Notes under the pieces: model-generated
The model's input: the letters and a program-made list of their open reading frames with translations, nothing else
Databases searched by the model: none
What the model was told of the DNA's origin: nothing
In this document: positions 1-11,184 of the stretch, in pieces
Position numbering within the stretch: position 1 is the stretch's first letter
Layout of the letters: the number at the start of each line of letters is the position of its first letter
Assembly (NCBI RefSeq): GCF_036711975.1
Contig: NC_091970.1
Location: 7,501-71,500, forward strand
Origin: Onthophagus taurus
Taxonomy: Eukaryota > Arthropoda > Insecta > Coleoptera > Scarabaeidae
Reading direction: 5' to 3'
DNA length: 64,000 bases
Translations under genes and position numbers: made by a program

Positions 1-1085
1 CCCAACCCAACCCAACCCAACCCAACCCAACCCAACCCAACCCACCCAACCCAACCCAACCCAACCCAACCCAACCCACCCAACCCAACCCAACCCAACC
101 CAACCCAACCCAACCCAACCCAACCCAACCCAACCCAACCCAACCCCAACCCAACCCAACCCAACCCAACCCAACCCAACCCAACCCAACCCAACCCAAC
201 CCAACCCAACCCAACCCAACCCAACCCACCCAACCCAACCCAACCCAACCCAACCCAACCCAACCCAACCCAACCCAACCCAACCAACCCAACCCAACCC
301 AACCCAACCCAACCCAACCCAACCCAACCCAACCCAACCCAACCAACCCAACCCAACCCAACCCAACCCCAACCCAACCCAACCCAACCCAACCCAACCC
401 AACCCAACCCAACCCAACCCAACCCAACCCAACCCAACCCAACCCAACCCAACCCAACCCAACCCCAACCCAACCCAACCCAACCCAACCAACCCAACCC
501 AACCCAACCCAACCAACCCAACCCAACCCAACCCAACCCAACCCAACCCAACCCAACCCAACCCAACCCAACCCAACCCAACCCAACCCAACCCAACCCA
601 ACCCAACCCAACCCAACCCAACCCAACCCAACCCAACCAACCCAACCCAACCCAACCCAACCCAACCCAACCCAACCCAACCCAACCCAACCCAACCCAA
701 CCCAACCCAACCCAACCCAACCCAACCCAACCCAACCCAACCCAACCCAACCCAACCCAACCCAACCCAACCCAACCCAACCCAACCCAACCCAACCCAA
801 CCCAACCCAACCCAACCCAACCCAACCCAACCCAACCCAACCCAACCCAACCCAACCCAACCCAACCCAACCCAACCCAACCCAACCCAACCCAACCCAA
901 CCCAACCCAACCCAACCCAACCCAACCCAACCCAACCCAACCCAACCCAACCCAACCCAACCCAACCCAACCCAACCCAACCCAACCCAACCCAACCCAA
1001 CCCAACCCAACCCAACCCAACCCAACCCAACCCAACCCAACCCAACCCAACCCAACCCAACCCAACCCAACCCAACCCAACCCAA
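1..1085. repeat. Telomere, (CCCAA)n = TTGGG on the G-rich strand
   Basis: About 1.1 kb of nearly pure CCCAA pentamers from the first base. The C-rich strand reads 5'->3' inward, so the TTGGG strand runs toward the left edge, as expected at a chromosome end. From about 640 to 1085 the pentamers are perfect. Within 1-640 there are scattered units with CC, CCCC or a single A. Insects usually have TTAGG and beetles several variants; a TTGGG form is known to me in some beetles (from memory). Confidence 0.95.
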
Positions 1086-1741
1086 CCCTGCCCAACCCAA
1101 CCCAACCCTGCCCTACCGCAACCCAACCCTGCCCTACCGCAACCCAACCCTGCCCTACCGCAACCCAACCCTGCCCTACCGCAACCCAACCCTGCCCTAC
1201 CGCAACCCAACCCTGCCCTACCGCAACCCAACCCTGCCCTACCGCAACCCAACCCTGCCCTACCGCAACCCAACCCTGCCCTACCGCAACCCAACCCTGC
1301 CCTACCGCAACCCAACCCTGCCCTACCGCAACCCAACCCTGCCCTACCGCAACCCAACCCTGCCCTACCGCAACCCAACCCTGCCCTACCGCAACCCAAC
1401 CCTGCCCTACCGCAACCCAACCCTGCCCTACCGCAACCCAACCCTGCCCTACCGCAACCCAACCCTGCCCTACCGCAACCCAACCCTGCCCTACCGCAAC
1501 CCAACCCTGCCCTACCGCAACCCAACCCTGCCCTACCGCAACCCAACCCTGCCCTACCGCAACCCAACCCTGCCCTACCGCAACCCAACCCTGCCCTACC
1601 GCAACCCAACCCTGCCCTACCGCAACCCAACCCTGCCCTACCGCAACCCAACCCTGCCCTACCGCAACCCAACCCTGCCCTACCGCAACCCAACCCTGCC
1701 CTACCGCAACCCAACCCTGCCCTACCGCAACCCAATCCTGC
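1086..1741. repeat. Subtelomeric 21-bp satellite
   Basis: About 30 nearly identical head-to-tail copies of a 21-bp unit consisting of CCCAACCC followed by TGCCCTACCGCAA. The first eight bases equal telomere sequence, so the unit looks like a degenerate telomeric hybrid. At 1086-1110 it interdigitates with CCCAA pentamers, showing a direct telomere/satellite junction. The last copy (1724-1741) has a private C-to-T change (CCCAATCC) that is repeated beyond the retrotransposon at 2456. Confidence 0.95.
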
Positions 1742-2455
1742 CTTTTTTTTAAAGAGGGGATTAGGAAATCTGCTACCAGACACCCGGCCTAAGTTCTCAT
1801 GTGGCCGGATAGTGACGAGTTGGAAGCAATTCCGACCGTCTAAAACCCTTCCCCCTCTCTTCCCGGCACCGCCCATTAGGGCATTTCATCGGGGAACAAC
1901 AAACCCTTCTCCTTCACTCCTTGTGAATGACCATGACTTTTACGGCTCGGCTTCTTACGGGAGGAGGAGGCAGCACTCCGCCGATCTTCTGGTTAGATAT
2001 GGTAAGAGGTTTCTTCTTACCATCTACCTGCCATTACTATCCACTTCTACTACTTGTTCCAACCATGTAGGTGGCTATGACCTTTTGATCTCGGCATCCT
2101 TCAGGAGGAGGAGGCGTCACTCCATTGCGTCAGTTGTCGGATCCGAAAACGATAGAATACATTCTGATTATTTATTTTTTATCTGGTGGGCGCTGGTTAA
2201 CAACAAAATCTTGGTTTTGCGTTTCCATAAACTTTATTATTAATTACACTTAAACTATACATATAAGGGGAAGCATCCTCTCCTCTCCCATAACCTCCCG
2301 GCGACAGCTCCCACTCCGTCGTCTCCTTCTCCTTCATTATAGTTCTGCACATGTTCGCAATCGCCTCCCATCCCTCTTCACTCTTCAGCATCACCGTCTC
2401 CATGTTTGATACACTAATTTTCTGGCCACACTTCTTTTCACATACCCCTCTTGCC
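1742..2455 (-). mobile_element. 5'-truncated non-LTR retrotransposon (R1/TRAS/SART-like 3' end)
   Basis: On the minus strand the element ends in a short poly(A) (T-run at 1743-1750) that faces the telomere. Its 5' end at 2455 is cut inside an open frame. The remaining frame (to a stop at 2197) reads VCEKKCGQKISV, then METVMLKSEEGWEAI and MKEKETTEWE. This resembles the Cys- and Lys/Glu-rich C-terminal tail of ORF2 in R1-clade elements, although no RT motif remains. About 450 bp of 3' UTR follows. An 18-bp direct repeat (ACCGCAACCCAATCCTGC) flanks it at 1724-1741 and 2456-2473, carrying a private variant and so a true target-site duplication. Telomere-associated R1-clade elements (TRAS, SART) are known in other insects; the clade assignment here is an inference. 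Confidence 0.75.
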
Positions 2456-2529
2456 ACCGCAACCCAATCCTGCTCTACCGCAACCCAACCCTGCCCTGCC
2501 GCAACCCAACCCTGCCCTACCGCAACCCT
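2456..2529. repeat. 21-bp satellite, right-hand remnant
   Basis: Three and a half more copies of the subtelomeric 21-bp unit, slightly diverged, on the far side of the retrotransposon. The first copy contains the CCCAATCC variant that matches 1724-1741. Reading frames that run from this repeat into the retrotransposon are accidental. Confidence 0.9.
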
Positions 2530-3035
2530 CTTACCACTCACTCAGGTTTTTATAACATATACAATTAAAATTAATGTTGAGACAACGTTTTTTTTCAATG
2601 TGATTTATTTACATATCACAGATACATAAATAACATAATTTATGTTTATGCTTAAAAACTAACATAACAAGAATCATTTATCAAATTCATTTAGGGACTA
2701 GTCATGTTCTTTCATTAATTTTTGAAAAGTTTTTAGTTTTTTGTTTTTCAATTCCATCTAAAAAAAAGTAAATTAATCAATTTTTTACGTATTTATCTAC
2801 TTATAAAATGTGTATAGCTTCTTTTTTGATTGTAAATCTCCAGTAATTTACTTATTTCATCTCCTTTTTTATCAGACTCGAAGAGTTTTTCGCATTCTTC
2901 TTTAAATTTTTTGTTTTAAAATAAAAGATTAGCATATAATTTATAAAACACGACACAAAATTACGTTCAACAACAAAGTATAAGCTATTTACATTTTAGC
3001 TGTATTTTTTTTTTATCGTTAAAAATAAATCTGTT
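2530..3035. other. AT-rich subtelomeric spacer
   Basis: Unique AT-rich sequence between the last satellite copy and the stop codon of the SLC17 gene; it includes that gene's 3' UTR. I see no gene or repeat in it. Confidence 0.6.
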
Positions 3036-6000
3036 TTACTTACTTTCATCTGAAACGTTTTCTTGGTCCCAATATTGTCGTTCGCCAGATCCAAATATTG
3101 TATAAATTATGTCAGCGACTACATAAATTGTTGCTGCTGTGAAGAAAACGATTTTCCACTGATCAGTGTCGGACTAAAAAATTTGTTTTTTAGTTATTTT
3201 AGTATTCGCAATTAAAAATTCTTTTTTAACCTCATCTGTTACGACCAATTCAACAATTAAAGGGGCTATAATGCTAAAAATATTTGCGCCTCCGTTTGTT
3301 ATTCCCATCAATGTTCCGGCGTGAGTTGGGGCGATATCCACGTGACTTACTTGGTAACCACAAAATATCGCAGAATTTAATCCAACAGCGGTTATTAATA
3401 ACCCTATTACGAGCCCTTTTTGATCACTTTCGGCCATTCCTAAAGCGAATAAAGCTCCAGCAGGACCAATTAAACCTAAAATTAAATTACTATTGAAATT
3501 AACCACGTTTATAAAGAGAGATTTTATAAAGACAAACCTATGGCTGTAACAACTTTTCTTGCTACGCCAACCGAAAATATTCCTTTATTTATTGTGTAAT
3601 CGGTTAAGAATCCAAAGAGAAAACTAAGAACCCAAAGAGCAAAGTAAGGGGCGGCTGATAACAGGCCGTTCTAGAAAATAAATTCGAAATTTAATCAAAA
3701 ATTAAATAACGACAAATTAAATTGTTACTTTTGATATGTTGAAATTTAAAACTCCTTTCATATAAATTGGAATTTCAGTTAATAAAGTCCAAAAGCCCCA
3801 GTTTTGACCGCAATGCGTGATTAAAATAGCCCACACTGGAAGCGATTTTATTAAATCTTTCCATGGAGTTACATGCTTTTAAAATAAATATGAAAATTAT
3901 TCTGTACAATTAATTATGTATTAAAAATAAAAACCAACTTTGTTTTTATCGCTTTGTCCACAAGATTTCAAAATGTAGTCTTTTTCTTGTGCGGAAATCG
4001 TTTTGTGATCGGTTGGGCCATTAGAGCCATATATCAACCAAATGATACACCAAGCAAAACCTAAAGCTCCGTATAAATAAAATGCGGTTGGCCAACCTGC
4101 TGAACTTGCCGAAATCCATCCGGTTACAGGCATTGAAATAACAGTTCCAAGAGGACCTCCTAAAAACGTCAATATTCCTCTTAATTACCTTTATGATAAT
4201 TTGAAAAAAAAAACTATTATAACCTAAAAGCAACACAATTGACATTTGCTTTGACAGTTGAAACTTTACGTCATTTTCAAAATTTTAAGTTTTTAATTTA
4301 ATATTTACCTGCGTATACGAAGGTGCCAAGTCTGGATCGTTCGTTTAACGGAATCCATTTACTCAGTAAATTATGCATACAAGGATAAAAAAAACCTTGG
4401 GTGAATCCTTGAATGACTCGACAAATCATTACTCCCCAAGATCCCAATTCAGCCATCGGGGGAATCAGTAACGTAAAAAGGGCGGAAACTGCCATTGAAC
4501 CCGTTAAAAACCATTTCGCGCCGTAGCGTTCCGCTAATTGACCAACACCGACTTGAGGGATGATGTAACCCCAAAAAAACGACGATAAAATTGTACTTTT
4601 AATTGTCCAGTTGTAAGTCTAAAAATTAAAATGAAATATGCAACCGAATGTACAGGGTGGTTCAAATTCGATGTCCGAATAGGCTCACTCGGAAACTATA
4701 AGAGTTAGAAAAAAAGTAGCTTACATGTCATGATCTCGTTTTTCGAGAAACTGCTAATGCCGAAAACCTCATAGCGCTATCGTCTTTTGTTTTTCCCCTA
4801 GAGGCCAAAATTGAAAATATCGTAAAACCAATAAGTGCAATTATCTTGGTTATTATTATAGGTGGAGTATTATAACTACGACATTATATGGACAATTTTT
4901 TACAGGGAATTTCATGACGGAGTCAAAAAAAATTTTTCGGTTTTAGATTTTGAGATATCATGAGAATTTTCGTTTTTTTAAATGGAAACAACCACTGATT
5001 ATTCGCTTATTAAATTCGTTATTTTTTTCTGATTACAAAAATATAGGGTTCGACAGGTCTATTTCTTATTGTTTTAGAATAAAGCTAAAAATAAACTTTT
5101 TTTATAAAATTTCCATCTAGTGTCGTCGAGGAAATTAAATTTACAGTTTCCTGTAAGTTACTGTAGGTAAAATTTAAAAAGTTAACAATTAAATACGAAG
5201 ATAACTTCTGGTATTTAAAAATAAATAATTTTTTAATATGTAACATTCTAAACGTTTTAAAATTTTTGTAATTGGTCTTAAAAACGGGATTTTTAAAGTG
5301 ACACTTCAGAAAATTTTTGAATACAAACAAATGTTGCTATGTTTATTTGAATTAAAAAAAAACATATGAGCGCCATCTATCGATAATTTATTAAGTCATT
5401 TAAAAATAATATTAAATCGTAATAAAAAATGTGAAATAATGCAATCTATTCCAACTTTTGTGTAAAACATATATAAATTAAACAGTTTAACAAATATATT
5501 TGTTTCAAATATCAGAAATATGTTTTTTTAATTTTTAGTTATAGAACCGTAATTTACAGGAAACTGTAAATTTAATTTCTTCCACGACACTAAAAGAAAA
5601 GTTACAATAAGAAATAGACCGGTCAAACCCTATATTTTTGTAATCAGAAAAAAATAACGAATTTATTAAGCGAATAATCAGTGGTTGTTTCCATTTAAAA
5701 AAACGAAAATTGTAATAATATCTCAAAATCTAAAACCGACAAAATTTTTTTGACTACGTCATCAAATTCTCTGTAAAAAAGTGTCCATATAATGTCTTAG
5801 TTATAATACTCCACCTATAATAATAACCAAGATAATTACATTTGCGGGTTTTACGATATTTTCAATTTTGGCCTCTAGCGGAAAAACAAAAGACGATAGC
5901 GCTATGACGTTTTCAGCATTAGCAGTTTCTCGAAAGACGAGATCATGACATGTCAGCTACTTTTCTTCTAACTCTTATAGTTTTCGAGTTAGCCTATTCG

Positions 6001-7208
6001 GACATCGAATTTGAACCACCCTGTACAGGGCCGGTAAAGTAGTGGTCTAATATTTATTTTTCTAAATTATAATTATTATAATTTGTTGATTGCAAAAGAA
6101 GTAAGTTATTAAAAATTTTTTTTACTGGAATATCTGAAATTGTATCCGTATCTGTCATTGCGACGATTCCAACCGATAAATTAACCCTCATTCCATATCC
6201 GATGATGATTAAAACGAACAGAAGGATCATTTGAGTATGTCTTACTCCATACCAAGGCAAGGAAGCTAGAACAGAAATCATGTGATGTTAAAACGAGAAT
6301 AAAAAGGACAAATTGATGGTCGCAAAAGCAAATTGACCTCAACACAATTAAACCTTCACAGTCAAATGGGAAAACATCGAGCTTTTTGATTAAGCTTTTA
6401 ATCAAATAATGCAAACAAAAAGCTTCTGGATTATTTTAGATAACGTTATTAATACAGTGATAACTCCTATTATGAACTGTGTGTGCCTCTTTTCTAATAT
6501 TAATCATTCAAAATTAAAGATAAAATGTAGAGATTTAACTTACAATATTTTACGTTTGCAAAAACACTGTTTTGATTGTTAAAACACAATCGCTTAGAAA
6601 TAATAATTTCAAGCATCGATACGCAAAAAATACACAGATTACGATAAGCGTAAAAAAATTCTTTGCATACCTTTTTTTCTAAAACAATATTCACATGGAA
6701 ATTCCTGAATACATGAAATAATTTAGTTTTAATATAAGTTGTTATTGTTGAATTGGATTTAAAATCATAATCTTGAATAAAAAAAATTAAGAAAAGTAAA
6801 GAAAGTAAAGATAAAAGAATTTCGATTCCACTTATAATTTGAATAAATTATTTAGCACTTGAAATTAAAGTTGACAACGAAAAAACATTGTTCTTATCAT
6901 AAAGTGTCAATTTTATTTTATTTTATCTTGAGGTTATTTAAAGAGTTCAGTTCGAGTTTATTTCAAGTTTAAATAATTACTTCAACTGTATAAAAAATTA
7001 ATTTTAAAAGAAATAATTAATTAATGGAATGAATTTGTTAAAACGATAAACTTTTACGTAACTTTTTGTTGATAAATAACTCACGATTCTTTGAAAAAAC
7101 TTGTTTGTTACCACATTTTTTTTTTCCTAAACAACTTATTTTTTTATTACCTTTATTTTCAATTTCCTGAGCGACATCGGCAGTGTTTCGTTGCGACTCT
7201 TTTTCCAT
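3036..7208 (-). CDS. SLC17-family major facilitator transporter (sialin / inorganic phosphate cotransporter-like)
   Basis: Eight coding exons on the minus strand: 7208-7151, 6265-6126, 4618-4309, 4159-3939, 3875-3729, 3670-3538, 3475-3231 and 3173-3036. All have GT-AG junctions and the phases join without error to give 463 aa, the usual SLC17 length. Visible family marks are the first membrane helix with RVNLSVGIVAM (about residues 46-56), TILSSFFWGYIIPQVGVGQL, YAGGPLGTVISMPVTG, LPVWAILITHCGQNWGFWT and a C-terminal FGSGERQYW. SLC17 proteins are multi-pass anion or phosphate symporters, some of them lysosomal; insects have many paralogs and the substrate cannot be read from sequence. The intron between exons 2 and 3 holds a foldback element (4651-6025). 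The last exon could splice on at GAAAGTAAGT, but the in-frame TAA there fits a normal C-terminus. The gene ends only about 2 kb from the telomere array. Confidence 0.93.
4651..6025. mobile_element. Foldback DNA element with CAGGGTGG termini and long inverted arms
   Basis: The ends are TA-CAGGGTGGTTCAAATTCGA at left and its reverse complement ending CCACCCTG-TA at right. The inverted arms are several hundred bp long (for example 4975-5070 pairs with 5610-5705), so the transcript would fold into a long hairpin. The TA on each side fits a TA target duplication of Tc1/mariner-type MITEs. There is no transposase; short open frames inside are arm shadows. It lies in an SLC17 intron. Confidence 0.85.
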
Positions 7209-7440
7209 TTTAGTTTACCTATTATTTTTTACTTTCACTTCGAAATTAGAAACAAAATACTAAATTTAGTTTCACTTTTTATCCCGATTTTGTTAATATA
7301 ACAAGAAGATTAGCTTTAATTAATTATTCTTTCCGAGTTTTCTTTAACTGAACGAATTTATTATTGTATTTTTTGTTAAAAGAACGAAGACAGGTATTCC
7401 CTCGCTTTTAGTCGCGTTTATACCGATCACCAACACCAAC

Positions 7441-7474
7441 TGAAACCATTTCGAGCCGCTTTCGAATTTATATA
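7441..7474 (-). promoter_or_regulatory. SLC17 core promoter (TATA + initiator)
   Basis: On the minus strand TATATAAA spans 7474-7467 and a perfect arthropod initiator TCAGTT spans 7443-7438 with the A at 7441, 31 bp after the TATAAA. This predicts a 5' UTR of about 230 bp before the ATG at 7208. Confidence 0.65.
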
Positions 7475-8959
7475 CTCGTAAAAACGTACCACGGCGAGTT
7501 TTGTTAAGTTTCGCTCAAACTCTCCTGATAACCATTTTCTTATCAACAAAACGAAATGAAAAAGGAAAAGGTTCTTATTATTATTAAAATAATCATTTGT
7601 AATTCTCTTTTTAAAACAAGAGTATATATAGAATAAAAATAAAACGTGATTTGTATTTAAAATGTTTTTTAATTAAATTTAGGCATGGTTCGTTTTGAAA
7701 AAGGAATGAAATCACCAGGAAGTAACCGTTATTGGTTTCCGATATCCTAAATAGGATACAATTGTTTCGTTATTAAACAATTTTAAAAACGAATCGTTTA
7801 TTGTAACTAAAATTGAACATTTTTTATTTGTTTTGACCAATATTACACAACCTACATTGTTCCACGTCGGCGAACGGAAAAATAATGTGAAAAATTCCTA
7901 AATAATCTGCATTCTTCTCGTTTACTCATCTCTATTGATATCGTTTTTATTGTTAATGTACATATTAAGTGTACACATATATTAGAAAGTTTACTCGATT
8001 TCTATTGCTAATTAACCATCATTGTTATTGAAGGGGAAACAATTATATTTTTAAATTAAGAATATTAGATGACGTTTTTATTATTGCATTATTGTCTTGT
8101 CATTTGGGAAATGTATTTTTTTATTAAATCTTTTTTCATGAGTAGGTATTTCAAAATTGAATTATGTTGTCAACAATAAACACATCATTGACATTCCAAA
8201 GGATAACACTATTGTTATTATCTAGACCTTTACCCATATTTTCGTAATCGTTTCAATGTTATCTAAAAGAAATTTCTTCAGTAGATTTATTTAAAGATAA
8301 TAATAAATTTATTTTCCAATTTAATACTCCCGCTTTTTAAATATATAATATTATTCATAGGAGTATTAATTTAAGTTGCCTAATTTCATTACCAATAATT
8401 TACGACAACGCTTTTAATTTGTAGGTTAAGTTAATGACATTTCACATTTTGACAGATGTCTTTTGTGTTCTAAATCTTTTTTTACGTACAATGCTACAAT
8501 TTAATTTACAGTATTTCGTTGAATAGAAGTTGCTTATTATAATTTTTTAAACGACCCTGTTATTCTTGAAATATGCCAATTTTGCCCCCAAAAATCGTAA
8601 CAAGTTGGATTTGCATTGCTTAGCGTTACCAGAAGAGAGTATAAATTGGAACATTGCAATGCAAATTTGTGCCAAATAATAGCCGTTGGGTGATACTGTA
8701 AAATTTATACAAACAAAAAAACTGCTTCAAATGGCGTTTCAAGGTGTTCTAGTTAACTTTTTCTTCACAATCGTCTAGGTGTTAGATTTAGAAGTACCTT
8801 TCATGATGTTAAAACGATCACTAAAGGTATATATTAAAAAATAACAGGACTTAAAAATTAGAAATGACAATTATGAAATAGACGTTTATGAGAGTGACTG
8901 AGAGTGACATTATAAAAATTATTTAATTATTCCGATTATTCTTCATACTAGTTTTTATT
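7475..8959. other. Intergenic, AT-rich
   Basis: No gene model could be supported. It contains scattered TTTGACA/TGTCA and GGTTAAG-type words near 8420-8460. A 36-codon open stretch at about 8571-8678 has no recognisable family. Confidence 0.5.
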
Positions 8960-9052
8960 TCATTCTTGAATTTCTCCAGATCCAAAAGCTAAGTAAAACA
9001 TGCCCGATATTAAATAAAAAGCTACATATGTATATAAAACAAACGTTTCGTT
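8960..9052 (-). pseudogene. Relic last exon of a second SLC17 transporter
   Basis: On the minus strand this reads (N)ETFVLYTYVAFYLISGMFY, then LAFGSGEIQE and a stop (TCA at 8960-8962). It matches the C-terminal helix and FGSGE(x)Q signature of SLC17 proteins, and aligns with the last exon of the intact gene (IYVVADIIYTIFGSGERQYW). No acceptor site or other exons were found upstream before the next gene. It is most simply the remnant of a tandem duplicate in the same orientation. Confidence 0.55.
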
Positions 9053-9216
9053 TTAATATCATAACCAGGGTGACCAACTCATTTTATATAATATGTAAAC
9101 CTTATATTATGACAGTTACGACATTTTTACAACATTATCAACAAACATTGAACAGATATTATATAATTTTAAAGGTGCTTATAATTATTATGTTGAATTA
9201 ATTTACAATAAAAAAC

Positions 9217-9477
9217 TTAATTTATAACATTTGTTACTATTATTCGCATACTTTTTTTAACTAATTCATCTAAAGATTCCTCTTCTTGGAGTCGTTTATT
9301 TATGGAATCAATTAAATCTTTTCCCATGATCGTAGCACAAGGATTTGTTTGTGTGATGTATTGTTTTAGAGGAATTTTGGAGTTCTTTTCGTATCGCTGA
9401 ACGGCTTCTCCAACCGCTTTGGACAATAATTTATTCCTTTCTTGGATTTCTATGAAATAATGTAATGAATTTGACAT
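9217..9477 (-). CDS. Small conserved-looking protein of unknown function, 86 aa
   Basis: A single-exon frame of 86 codons with ATG at 9477 and a TAA stop at 9217. The product is hydrophilic and charge-rich with helical, coiled-coil-like stretches (EIQERNKLLSKAVGEAVQRY; RLQEEESLDELVKKSMR). There is no signal peptide, membrane segment or cysteine cluster. Codon use is balanced and its frame is intact against an AT-rich background where stops are frequent. It starts 77 bp from the SUN-domain gene in head-to-head arrangement, which supports it as real. I do not recognise the family. Confidence 0.65.
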   Translation of the reverse strand: MSNSLHYFIEIQERNKLLSKAVGEAVQRYEKNSKIPLKQYITQTNPCATIMGKDLIDSINKRLQEEESLDELVKKSMRIIVTNVIN

Positions 9478-9554
9478 TTTCTCTATAATAAAAAAATTAT
9501 GTCAATCAATTTATGAATAAAATCGAATAAAAATATAGAGGTTATTAATTTCTA
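9478..9554. promoter_or_regulatory. Bidirectional promoter, 77 bp
   Basis: Only 77 bp separate the start codon of the 86-aa gene (-) from the start codon of the SUN-domain gene (+). Any 5' UTRs must be very short or overlap. I see no clear TATA box in either direction. Confidence 0.5.
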
Positions 9555-11184
9555 ATGAAAATGAACGTTAGTAATTGTTCTTTAACATTATCGGGTCCAA
9601 GTCAGGTATCGATAACAGGTAAGAGACGTTTTTATTTTGATCTTTGTCACTTTGACACGAAACGAGATTTTTTTTCCGACGAAATTTCAGAGAGTGAGAC
9701 CGTTCAGACAAGACACAATTATTATACCCGATCTGCAGGTAAAAAAATTATTATCTTTTTCAAAACGTTGATAACATCTTTTTTATAGCACGATCTAAAT
9801 CGCAAGCTTCAAACGTTTCTATAATTTCCGATGCAATCGTTACACGAAAAAGCGGCAATCTAACCCCTTCTCCAATTATAAATAATCGACAATTAATTAA
9901 TAATCAGTTGGTAATGAGGAGAAATTACAATACAGTTCTATGTAATCAAAATTATAATCAATGGGAGCGAATTTGCAGATACGTTATAATATTCTTTGCA
10001 ATAGGTTTTTATTTTATCTCTACTTAACGCGATTGAGGTTATATTTCAAAATTTGACAGCTTTGATCTTAACCTAACTGTCATTAATTTATATAAACATA
10101 ACCTCCAACACTATTTTAATAATTAGTTAAGTTATAATAGGAAAAAAAATTTAATTAATAGAAATAACATTTTCTTCCAGGTAGCGTTGTTTTAATATGT
10201 TCATATTTGGGCCATAGTTTATCGGAATCACAAGGATCTGTCGATTGCGTTAAAAAGGAATTAAAAAAATTTAAAACAGATATGTTCGATTTAAAGGGTG
10301 AAGTGCAAGATATAATTTCCAACAAGGAACACACGAATAAAAAATTAGAAATTATCCAAGGATTATTAACCGATTTGAAATCAAGTAATGCAATGTTATC
10401 GGAAATCAAAGAGAAATGTGACTCAAATGGTCACAAACAAAAAGCTTCTTCAAGCGATATCACAAATGCGTTAAATAAATACGACGCTGATAAAACGGGG
10501 AAAACCGACTTTGCATTAGAATCGGCCGGAGGAAGTATCGTTACAATAAAAGATACGGAAAATTATCCCATTGGTGAAAGTGTACGATTTTTAGGGGTTC
10601 CTTTATGTCCGGCTAGTAACGGTGCTAGAACTATGATACAAGTACATTTTTATTTCACATTTACTTACATACAATTAATATTATTTTAATTTTAAAAAGC
10701 CTGGAAACCTTCCCGGTGAATGTTGGGCGTTTAAAGGTTCGAAAGGTGTCGCTATAATCAGATTATTAGGTAAAGTGCGCGTTACAAGTGTTAGTTTGGA
10801 ACATATTCAAAAATCCATGTCGCCCTCGGGGGAAATAACAACAGCACCAAAAGATTTTAGTATAACTGTACGTTTAATTAGCACAACCACTAAAACAAAA
10901 TTACAATTATTACAATTACAGGGCTTGAAATGTATAAATCAAAAAGAAGGATTATTACTCGGAAAGTTTACATACAACTCAAACGGACCCCCAATTCAAG
11001 AGTTTAAAGTAGCATCTTCGCAAAATGCGTTTAATTTTATCGAATTTAAAGTACATTCAAATCATGGAAATCCGGATTTTACATGTGTATATAGGTAAAC
11101 TTAATAATCGATAAAAGAAATTGTAACAAAAAAGATCTTTATAGGTTAAGAATTCATGGTGAACTGGAAGGAAAACGAATTTAA
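9555..11184 (+). CDS. SUN-domain nuclear envelope protein (Sad1/UNC-84 family)
   Basis: Six exons: 9555-9618, 9691-9738, 9789-10004, 10181-10641, 10700-11094 and 11145-11184, giving 407 aa. The N-terminal about 100 residues are basic and polar (nucleoplasmic side). One membrane helix follows at about 101-120 (RYVIIFFAIGSVVLICSYLG, spliced across exons 3 and 4), then a coiled coil at about 128-190. The SUN domain occupies about 215-403 with DFALESAGGS, GECWAFKGSKGVAIIRL, VSLEHIQKS, APKDFSI, LLGKFTYNSNG and a final FTCVYRLRIHGE. SUN proteins sit in the inner nuclear membrane and bind KASH proteins to form LINC complexes. Drosophila has klaroid and spag4; this short form could be either, and I do not assign a symbol. 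Confidence 0.95.

Noticed and set aside
1812-2243. 143-codon plus-strand frame
   Set aside because: It is antisense to the 3' UTR of the retrotransposon and has low-complexity Arg/Ser content; not a gene.
2351-2629. 92-codon plus frame and the overlapping minus frame with WVAV heptads
   Set aside because: The repeats come from the 21-bp satellite running into retrotransposon sequence; a chimera by chance.
5085-5726. Minus frames of 63-81 codons
   Set aside because: They lie in the inverted arms of the foldback element and are shadows of each other.
8571-8678. 36-codon open stretch with NKLDLHCLALPEES
   Set aside because: Too short, no start or splice sites, no secure family match.
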